Positions 56,216 through 64,000 of a stretch of 64,000 nt of DNA are shown piece by piece. The position numbers were made by a program, and so were the translations under genes. The notes beneath the pieces were generated by a model. That model saw nothing but the letters and a program-made list of their open reading frames with translations. It ran no database searches and was not told the origin of the DNA. Positions within the stretch are counted from its first letter, which is position 1, and every line of letters starts with the position of its first letter. This DNA comes from Cristatella mucedo (Eukaryota; Bryozoa; Phylactolaemata; Cristatellidae): the NCBI GenBank assembly GCA_009760855.2, contig WPIO01000101.1, positions 1,226,001 to 1,290,000 of the forward strand, given 5' to 3'.

Positions 56216-57084
56216 GCACGTGGGTCGCGTGCCGCGTGCCCACGTGTCCACGTGCCGATCGAACGCACGTTGGTCACGGAGGAGCGCCTCAGCCCTGGGT
56301 TAGGAACCCAGGGGCACGAGACGCGTTATAGACAATAGGCCAGCTGATAAGGATTCGTCTGTTCGTAAGTCTGCTGACGTCTGTCTGTGTGTTCGCAAGT
56401 GAGCGCCACGTATGTCTGCTACGGGCAGAGCCTCAAAGCAAGCTGTTCAACATGGTCGCCAGCATCCATGAGACCAAAATAACAGATGATGTTTTTCGAG
56501 TCGCTGAGTGAGCCGACACGATCACCCTGTACTCGTAATTACATGCGTGCAAGTTCTGGGTTTCATCCATTGCAAATGCTAGCCTTATTCCGTTGTCCAC
56601 CACGAGTACCTTCCTGGCGTATGCCTGGCGACGACTTATCTGTGTCTGCTCCTTAGTTGAATCATCGCCCAGCTGGGCTTACTCAGAATTAAAACAATGT
56701 TGAAGCAAAGCTTGAACTCGTACAGGCGATAGATTGTGACGGCCGCTGGGTGGCAATATGAAAATAGTAAAATAGACTTTTAATGAGGATTTTGGCTGCT
56801 TTAGCAGTTGACCTTGGATGCTTCGCTTTTGCGTTTACAGTCGCTAACTTGGAGCCTTCAGGGCTAAGCCTAACAGAATTATCCTGATACGCCAAGATTT
56901 TAGAAGCCCGCTCACAGAAGTTTGAAATGAAAATTTGCTTCTTCCCACTCGCAGGGTTGTTTTACTCATTTGTCCCAAAATGAGCAAAAACATATATTCA
57001 TATATTACATATACTTACATATTAGAGACTGATAGATATATATAGAGAGATGGATAGATATAGAAAGAGAGCGATATGGATCGA

Positions 57085-57225
57085 GCTGGTTTGGTCTAGC
57101 GGTTAAGGTGCTCACCCGGACCAAGGTCTGACTGAGGTCGTGGGCTCGAGTCCCGAGGCATATGTGAAGCGCCTGAATAGAGATTAAGTTCTCTTGGGGC
57201 GCTATACAAATGAGTTGTATATATA
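57085..57225 (+). mobile_element. tRNA-derived SINE, type A (best preserved)
   Basis: GCTGGTTTGGTCTAGCGGTT (A box), GGTCGTGGGCTCGAGTCCCG (B box), GTGAAGCGCCTGAATAGAGA then TTAAGTTCTCTTGGGGCGCT and ATACAAATG. A useful consensus for the family. Confidence 0.95.
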
Positions 57226-57254
57226 TATTATGTATATTGATAGAGATAGTGAGA

Positions 57255-57311
57255 GAGGAGAATAGATAAAAAGAGACAGAGACGTGGATAGAGAGAAATA
57301 GAGAGAGAGAA

Positions 57312-57404
<93 letters not shown>

Positions 57405-57422
57405 AGCGTGATTGATAGATCA

Positions 57423-57473
<51 letters not shown>
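57255..57473. repeat. (GA)n microsatellite, two blocks
   Basis: GATA/GAGA-rich to 57412 and pure GA at 57424-57473, separated by GCGTGATTGATAGATCAAT. Confidence 0.96.
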
Positions 57474-57476
<3 letters not shown>

Positions 57477-57717
57477 TTGCCCTAACTTCGCGATCTGCAG
57501 CGAACGATCGCGAATGCTGAAGAAGGAAGCACTCTGCTTCCTCTTGCAAGCGCAGCGAAAGCAGTTAAGGCTCTTCTGCCACTCGTACATTTCTTTGGGG
57601 TGAAAGGGGAATATTCGAGAGGGCTGGGATGGGGTGAGAAAATGAAGTGGGTTTGGGCTAGCCGAAGCAGCCTGGTACCGATCGACCGTCGGGTGTGAGG
57701 CATATAATACAATAACA

Positions 57718-57768
57718 ATAAAAACAATAATAGCACACTTGATAAAGCGTCCTAATCTCTCAACTACT
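57718..57768 (-). mobile_element. LINE 3' tail remnant
   Basis: AATAATAGCACACTTGATAA then AGCGTCCTAATCTC, the reverse complement of the LINE end. Confidence 0.6.
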
Positions 57769-58428
57769 CTTTCCCCGACCGTCGAGGGCTCATCGTCGCA
57801 TTTCACTTTCTTAGCTGGAGCCGCCTGTGCTGGACACGAGCGGCTGCTCGGCGGCCTCTCGCTGGCCCCCTTCCCATCCCGCCGGAGAAGTACCTGCTGG
57901 TAGAGCCATTGAGCTGGGAATAATTTGGAAAGCACCGGCAAGCAAGCAAGCAGGCAGCGCCACCGGCCCTGCGGGAAGGTCGCTGAGTGCAGCTGGGCAG
58001 CCGGGCACGGAGCAGCTCCGAACATCCGTCAGAGTTGTTTCAGCTGCTGATGACCACAATCAATCGGGCTGTGGCAAAAAAAATCGTCAGCGTTTACACT
58101 TTATTACGAGAGAAGAATTTCCGGCGAGCCGATACATTCCGAGAAATGCGGCCAGATTGTCAACAGAAGCCTGGCACGGTGAGCCGACGGCTGCTGCAGC
58201 TGCACTGATTGTCAGCCGCCGCTGCCTCGGCTGCCGTCTGTGCAGCCTCTCCAACAACGCATTTGTCGCACCAGACAATCACTCGGGAGACTATATAAAA
58301 CAAAATTCCATGGCCAACTTCAGTCAGCAAATGCCCTGCGAAATGGACAGCCGCTTGCACACACTGAGTCAGAAAGGAATGCCTCTGCCCGTCAGGAGTC
58401 CAGCCAAGGGGGGGGAGCAGCGACAATT

Positions 58429-58465
58429 GCGGGGGGGGGGGGGGGGTGGGGGTGGGGGAGGTAGC
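58429..58465 (+). repeat. G-run tract (potential G-quadruplex)
   Basis: A run of about 17 G followed by TGGGGGTGGGGGAGG. It is followed by a CAG triplet array at 58511-58565. Confidence 0.9.
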
Positions 58466-58649
58466 AACAGCTGTGGGGGTTGGAGCCCCAAAGGGGAAGT
58501 GGCATGCAGGCAGCAGCAGCAGCGGCGGCGGCAGCAGCAGCAGCAGCAGCAGCAGCAATAGCAGCAGGAGGAGGCGAGCGGCCACTTGCCTGAGAACCAT
58601 TGAGCCGCCGCAACGCTGGCGAATTCAATTGCCAGCAGGGCAGCGCTTC

Positions 58650-58775
58650 GCATTCTAGACCTTGGTCCCGAGGTTGTTGCTTCGAATCCTGTCGTGGGCG
58701 ATCCTTTATATCGCCGCTGCCAGGATTGGTGACAGCCGCGAAGGCTCTTCTGTCGCTAGTTTTTTTTACTATGGC
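58650..58775 (+). mobile_element. tRNA-derived SINE, type B, 3' truncated
   Basis: GACCTTGGTCCCGAGGTTGT, TTCGAATCCTGTCGTGGGCG then ATCCTTTAT, GTGACAGCCGCGAAGGCTCT then TCTGTCGCTAG. Confidence 0.88.
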
Positions 58776-60440
58776 GCGAGCCGTGCACGCCCGGGCAAGA
58801 GAGTTTTAACCGCGCTCGGTAAAATCCTTTGAGCTTAATGCAGGCGCTCCCGACCTCAGCGCTGACCAATCGATGCGGTGCGCAGAAATTCCAGCCAGCC
58901 TCCTGCCACATCCGACATCCGGCGCGCGAACCTCGACAGCTCGGCGAGGGTCAGAAGCGGGATAAACACAAGCGAAGCTCGGAGCTCTGGACCACCCGGT
59001 GGCAAAAACGAGCTCGCGCTGACGAGGCCACAATGCCAAGGCCGCCGATCTAAGCAGGCCGCGACAACAGGTGCGTCAGGTGCGCGTAACGTCGGCGGCA
59101 GCAGCGTAGCGCTCGCTCAGTGCGAGGAGAGAATGGTTCGAAGCTTCACCGGCCGCAAAGGAGGAGGGAGTACAAGCGGCGAAGGAGGACAGCGCCGTCC
59201 ACTTTTCTTCGGAGGAGCTGAAAGGTCCAGCAGCCTCGGATCGCGACTAGCTGCTCGGCCTCTGCTGTCAGCCGGTAGGCCTACTGCTGCCGAAAGCACG
59301 CAGCGAATCGCGCCACGCCGCCCAGCATCGCCGCCTCTAGCTCGCTGGGCGCGGTTGTCGAGAGCTTTGCAACCGACAGCTTCGCAGCCTCGGCTCCGCC
59401 CGCATGACCAGGGCCAAGCGCCCGCTGTCGAGTTACCATTAGCTACGCGATACAAATCTGGGGAGGGTTTCGCGAATTTCCCGACGGTCGCTGGGAAGTT
59501 CGAAAAGGGCAAGAGAGCTAGCTTCCTCGCGAGCGGCCAGCGTTTGGGTGTGGACAGGGCAGACGCTGGCAGCGGAACGCAGCAGCAGGACAAGCGGTGG
59601 CATGCGCATCGCCGTCGAGGCCGGGGTCTTTGGTGAGCCGAGATGTGGCTCTAGCTAGGGTGGCTGCTTTTCGCGACCTCGGTCCCGAGGTCGTTCGTGG
59701 GTTCGAATCCTGCATCGGGCGATCCAATCTCTATTGCTGCTGCAAGCGGGCGGCGACAGCCGCAAGGCTCTTCTGTGGCTATGTAAAAGGAGACTGCTAA
59801 ATCAGCTAGTATTTTTTTTTATCGGATCCTTGCTGCCGCACCCAGGCTGGCTGGGCTGGCCAGCGAGCGAGCAGCGAGCGATGGCACTTCCCGGCGGAGA
59901 ATGCCGGAAAACCGTCTGACTCTCGAGCCACCGAAGCCACCGAGCGCCGGCCCGCGCTCGAGCTCCTGCCGGCGAGCGCTTCGCGACTGTAGCCTGCTGC
60001 GGGCGTCTCGCTCGCAGCAGGCAGCTCGGGCGGCAGCAGCGACGCCGGCACCCTCCTCCGGCTCTGCACCCTCTCTGCCCTGGCTTCGATGTCTGCGAAC
60101 CGGAAATAGTGGATAGGTAGCAAGTGGGCGGCGATGCCCAGAACGGGTTCTGGCGTGCTCCGGGTGAGTGAGGGGGGTGGGTGCATCGAAAGCTGCGCTG
60201 GCAGAGGTTCATGCCGAACATCAAGCCGCCAGGCGAGGCTTCGCTTCGACTTTAGCACACAGAAGGAGGTACGGAAGGAGGAGGTCTCGCGGCTAGCACA
60301 GGAAAGAGTGCACAGAGAGGGCCTTTCTGTGCCCTCTTTCCAGCTGCCCTCTCTGTGCCCCCTTTCCCGCAGCCGCAAGCAGCTGCGGTAATCCTGCGGT
60401 AATCCTGCGGGGAGGAAGCCCAGCACCCGCATTCGTTTTT
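58776..60440. other. CpG-rich zone without recognised gene
   Basis: GC- and CpG-rich DNA like the zones upstream of PPIP5K and RUNX. Long open frames (58878-59636 plus, 59117-59593 minus) reflect GC content and show no domain. A direct repeat built on AGAGGGC..TTTCTGTGCCC lies at 60310-60370. It could be a promoter or distal exon of a neighbour. Confidence 0.4.
59660..59818 (+). mobile_element. tRNA-derived SINE, type B (well preserved)
   Basis: CGACCTCGGTCCCGAGGTCG, GTGGGTTCGAATCCTGCATC, GCTGCAAGCGGGCGGCGACA then GCCGCAAGGCTCTTCTGTGG and ACTGCTAAATCAGCTAGTAT with a poly-T end. Confidence 0.93.
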
Positions 60441-61189
60441 TTTTATGATCCGACTGTGTCGCCGGGGTCTAATTAGGATTTTTTTCATGAAGATTTTGTA
60501 ATTGAGATTCCTTCTGCAGGAGGCCGAGCTGCCTCTGCCGCCACTGCTGGTGGCTCCATCGCCGAGTCTAGGCTGGAGCGGCTGGTTGGGGGGGGGGAGT
60601 AGGCACCAGTAAATGAAGCCACTGTTTCATTGAACCTTCGGTGCCCTAGACAGCAGAGGCTGCCTGCAGAGGCAGCACACTGGCAGAGAGGCAGGTAGAT
60701 TCAGCCGATCCATCACCTGACCCATCCATCACCTGCTTTTTTTTGTCAAATGAATCAAAGCCAGTGTCAGAGGCACTCGGTCGGCAGCTGGTGGCCAGGG
60801 GCTGCAAAGACCATCTGATATTCCGATACTACTGAACACACTTTGACCCGTGCAATTACTTGGCTCGCCCAGCAGACCTGTCACAGTCACCTGTCCAACG
60901 AGCTGACCGCCGTAAAACCGCAGGCAGCAGATTGCAGCAAACTCCCGACTTCCAATGCTTGAGCCTGCAACAGAGTTAAAGCCCAGCAGGGGGGATGGGG
61001 TGAGGGTGGGTGGGGCTCGTTAAAACCCAGGGTCGAGAGGGCTACTTTAAAGCCAGGAAAAGCTAGCTTACAATGGCTAGCTTAGTCTCGATGGGGGTAG
61101 CTTATGGGGGAGGGGCCTAGCTTACTGCCTGAGATGGGGGAAGGTACTAGTTTTAAGTATGGCACCAGATCTGAGCCTGGGCTAAGCAC

Positions 61190-61470
61190 TTTACATTTGC
61201 TGTAAAGGAAGCCTGATCGAATGGTTAGTTGTAGCATACTCAATAATAACAAGCATAACATGGTTAATGGCAGCATGCACAGTCTCAGCATACATAAGGA
61301 CACAAAAGAACGAATCATTTGGACACACTAAAGGCTACAAATAAATAGATACCGTCAAGTCAGGGGCTGTCGTGATGCCAGTCAGAAGTGAGTTCCAAGC
61401 TTTGGGTGCATAGGAACTAAGGTCTCCAAATGGATCTGATGGTGATGGTGATGAATGGATATGAGGTGTA
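61190..61470 (-). mobile_element. LINE 3' end, decayed
   Basis: The plus strand shows GCACTTTACATTTGCTGTAA, ATGGTTAATGGCAGCATGCA then CAGTCTCAGCATAC, and TGAGTTCCAAGCTTTGGG. Bases 60441-61189 have nothing recognised. Confidence 0.85.
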
Positions 61471-61825
61471 GCTAATAATAATAATAATAATAATGCTCTT
61501 GATAAAGCGCCCTCTGAGAACTCAATCTCTCTCTAGGCGCTTTACATTTGCTGCAAAGGGAAATGCAATTGAATGGTGATTAATATCATGCTTGATAAAC
61601 AAACAAAATGAATAACAAGTTAGGGATGAAAAGAACAGGGTCAGCATGCAAGTATGGTTGGTGGCAGCATGCACAGTGTCAGCACGCATAAGCACGTGAA
61701 GGACGAACCACAGGGACCCACTAAATGCTGGCAATTGCATGGGTAAGAGGGAGAGTATAAACCGTGAAAAGAACCGGGCCAAGCATAGAGCCCGGAGGTT
61801 CACCGTACTTCCGTGATTCCTCGGA

Positions 61826-61830
<5 letters not shown>
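61471..61830 (-). mobile_element. LINE, internally deleted copy
   Basis: (TAA)n, GATAAAGCGCCCTCTGAGAA and TAGGCGCTTTACATTTGCTG give the tail. At about 61728 the 3'UTR jumps directly to the RT region preceding the YADD motif (CCRGGYTCYATGCTTGGCCC-like antisense of GSMLGPVLFTVYTLPL). About 1 kb is therefore missing. Confidence 0.88.

Positions 61831-61910
<80 letters not shown>
61831..61910. repeat. (GA)n microsatellite
   Basis: About 80 bases of pure GA exactly at the 5' edge of the LINE copy. Confidence 0.97.
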
Positions 61911-61911
<1 letters not shown>

Positions 61912-62024
61912 CCGTACGATGGAGAGAGCAGGCTACTGATACGTTTGGCAACTCAGCAGTCGGACCGATGGTCCCAGCTCCTCTCCTGAATGGTCAAGAT
62001 TTGTTCAGCATAGTAAAATAAAGC

Positions 62025-62200
62025 TCAGCTGATCGTACAGCCTCGTTCATGTAGTCTTCATGTAGCAGCCGACGAGTCTTTGCATCTATCCCCACTCTTG
62101 CAGCAGGCAATAAAGGATTGTCGTCTGCTGTAAGACTCGAACCCACGACCTTTGTCGCGAAGTTCGAGCACTTTAAGCCCAGGCTAAGATCCGGGAGGGG
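62025..62200 (-). mobile_element. tRNA-derived SINE, type B
   Basis: The plus strand shows AGCTCAGCTGATCGTACAGC, GCAATAAAGGATTGTCGTCT, AGACTCGAACCCACGACCTT (B box) and TTAAGCCCAGGCTAAGATCC (A box). Confidence 0.85.
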
Positions 62201-62334
62201 TGGGTGGGGTGTGGACAAGCTATAGATCCTGCCGATCCTATGTATCACGAAATACTTTAGAGAAATTATGCAGGAACCCGTAGAAAAGAGAAAGGATGCT
62301 CGGGCTTTGGTCACCTTTGGGGAGTGAGAACTCA

Positions 62335-62695
62335 AATGGCTACTAATGTATCTCCGTCTGCAACTCCACAAAGCCACAAGCACTATGTAGGTGCTACGCA
62401 GAAGAGTTTTGTATAGCACACTCACAGCCTAGGTAGCTTTCGGCTAAGGGTTTAGATAAACAGACTTCATTTCAGGCAACAAAGAGAAAGTGAGAAGCCT
62501 AGCAGAGTCGGGAAAGCTCTGTAGTGAGTAACAGTAGTAAGTAACATGGAAGCAGCAGCTCAGGACTGCTGGAAAGGATGTGACATAGTTGGCAGCAGGA
62601 AAGTATTTGTCATTGCGTAAGAATCGTGGAAGTGAGTTCCCCAGTCTAGGACCTGCAGAGCTAAAACTTCAGTTGCCAACGGTCTGCTTACCTAT
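62335..62695 (-). mobile_element. second LINE family, 3' fragment
   Basis: Matches 15725-16050 closely: ACTCCACAAAG, TATAGCACACTCACAGCCTA, AAAGTGAGAAGC, ATGGAAGCAGCAGCTCAGGA then CTGCTG, and AAGAATCGTGGAAGTGAGTT. Confidence 0.75.
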
Positions 62696-62699
62696 ATAA

Positions 62700-62870
62700 G
62701 AATAATAATACACTTGATAAAGCACCATCAGATAACTCGATCTCTTTCTTTCTAGGTGCTTTACATTTGCTGCAAAGCAAAAACGATCGAATGGTGAGTG
62801 GTATCATGCTCGATAAACAACAAGAATAACGTAGTTAAGGGTGCACAGGGAATGCTGTCATAAATAAATC
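62700..62870 (-). mobile_element. LINE 3' tail (L2-like)
   Basis: AATAATAATACACTTGATAA then AGCACCATCAGATAACTCGA, TAGGTGCTTTACATTTGCTG. Bases 62871-64000 contain only a CT-rich stretch at 63535-63605 and nothing else recognised. Confidence 0.88.
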
Positions 62871-64000
62871 CCATCCCCGGTATCCTATACCCATCCCCGG
62901 TAAAACTTCCTTGCAAGCAAGCAACTGGGGGGGGGGCGGGCAGCAGCCACCAGCCAGGCAGGCAGTGGTACCATGGGGGCAGCCGCCGCAGCAGTAGCTG
63001 ACGAGTCTGCTGAACACTGTTCCTCTCTCCCTCCCTCCCCCCTCTATCGAGGCCTGGGCGGCAGAGGGGCGACCGAGCTATCGGTTCTTTAACAGATGGT
63101 TGGCCATTAGGAGCCTCGATCGTCGGGCAGGCAGCCCTCTAATGATCAGCCTGCCTAGGTGGAAATTAATGGCTTCGGCAGCCACTAAGCTGCTCGGCTG
63201 CTGGCTTGGCTGTTTGCACGAAAAGTGCTATCAAACCGATCTCCCTGTCCTCTTAGCGAGCCTGGGCATCTCGGCCTCGGCTGGCCGAGATGGCCAGGCT
63301 CGTGTCAGGATCGAACGATGACAAGCAGTGCGAGAGACAGGATGGGACGATGAGCAGTGTAGTGCCAACAATGACCTTGACTTAAAAAGTGTCCCTACAG
63401 AATGCTTGGCTCCTTAGATCCAACAGGAGACAGACTCTGCACGCTGGCCCCGCTAGCCGCGGGTCCACGGTGCAGCCGAACATAAGTTTAGGAGTACAGC
63501 ATCAGCAGCTTTTTTTGCTGTTGTAAGGAAAGCTGGCTCTCCTTCCTCCTCCTTCCTCCGCCTCTTGCCTTCTCCCTCACTCTGCCCCTCCCCTCTGCCC
63601 CTCCTTAAGAATAATAGACAACCATATCGTGAGTAAACAGCAAAGCCTAAGAGCTTGGTTCTCAAGAAGGTTAAGAAGAGAAGAGTCATTTCTGAAGGAA
63701 TAGGCTACTGGAAGATAGGTATCACTGAAAGGGTGAAAGCACCAGGAGGAATATGAGTGCTGTGCATCGAGAGACCTTCTCCCCTCCACCTTCTCCTCTG
63801 GTGGCCTGTATGCCTGGCCAGGTAAGAGAAATACTACAGAATCGTGGGGGGATAACTAAACTCATACATACCAGTAGCATGTAATCGTTTTTGGGATGTC
63901 AATATATATTTTCAATACTTTGCATACCTTTACTATTTATGCCAGCCATCTTGGAAAACAACCTTATTACCCAAACGAATTTACAGCCGAAGCAGCAGCA

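Noticed and set aside
57085-57160. tRNA gene
   Set aside because: A- and B-box promoters are present, but the cloverleaf is not complete and the sequence runs into the LINE-type tail shared by many copies; it is a SINE.
57420-58025. Minus-strand 201-codon open frame
   Set aside because: It crosses a LINE tail remnant and a GA microsatellite; composition only.
57827-58561. Plus-strand 244-codon open frame with Gly and Gln runs
   Set aside because: Made of G-run, CAG array and unique GC-rich DNA; no recognisable domain.
58878-59636. Plus-strand 252-codon open frame in CpG-rich DNA
   Set aside because: No domain, antisense frames equally open; expected from high GC content.

Overview
This is a metazoan nuclear genomic window. 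The evidence is split genes with GT-AG introns, animal-type gene families (a PPIP5K and a Runt-domain gene), very long GA/CA/AT microsatellites, and dozens of decayed LINE and tRNA-derived SINE copies. The species cannot be fixed from sequence alone. The divergent Runt domain, the large repeat load and the moderate GC content would fit a spiralian such as a flatworm or mollusc, but that is a guess.

Two host genes can be reconstructed, both on the minus strand. (1) PPIP5K (diphosphoinositol pentakisphosphate kinase, VIP1 family) starts at 24504 inside a CpG-rich region and runs leftward off the window. I find 17 consecutive coding exons between 24504 and 166. All join in frame and encode the first 813 residues: the N-terminus, the complete ATP-grasp kinase domain and much of the histidine-phosphatase-like domain. 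The 3' end lies beyond base 1. (2) A RUNX/runt transcription factor gene occupies 48185-41936 as four exons that join in frame to a 658-residue protein. Exons 1-2 encode a divergent Runt domain. Exon 4 encodes a very long Gln/Leu/His-rich tandem repeat.

A third gene-like signal is a single LIM-domain-like exon at 52269-52491 (minus), closest to LMX1-type LIM1. Two predicted zinc ligands are replaced and a stop codon falls in the KLYC motif, so it looks like a relic.

The rest is mobile or simple-sequence DNA. An L2/CR1-group LINE is present as about 20 fragments; the longest is 37022-38828 minus, and most end in an (ATT)n tail. A tRNA-derived SINE (type A) carries the same 3' tail as the LINE, and a second tRNA-derived SINE (type B) has its own tail. 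A second LINE family is seen at 15.7-16.3, 41.1-41.3 and 62.3-62.7 kb. A Tigger/pogo-like transposase pseudogene lies at 26.35-27.77 kb (minus), and a fold-back element with internal telomere-like DNA lies in RUNX intron 1. A 34.4-39.1 kb region carries repeated units, one split by the longest LINE. Several minisatellites (16, 21, ~22 and ~30 bp) and two strong hairpins are also present.

Layout: 0.2-24.5 kb PPIP5K with repeat-filled introns; 24.5-25.6 kb CpG-rich promoter zone; 26-41 kb intergenic mobile DNA; 41.9-48.2 kb RUNX; 48.2-49.5 kb CpG-rich probable RUNX promoter; 50-64 kb repeats, the LIM relic and a third CpG-rich zone at 58.6-60.2 kb. PPIP5K is a cytosolic inositol-pyrophosphate enzyme and RUNX a nuclear DNA-binding protein. 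Nothing here suggests that they act together.
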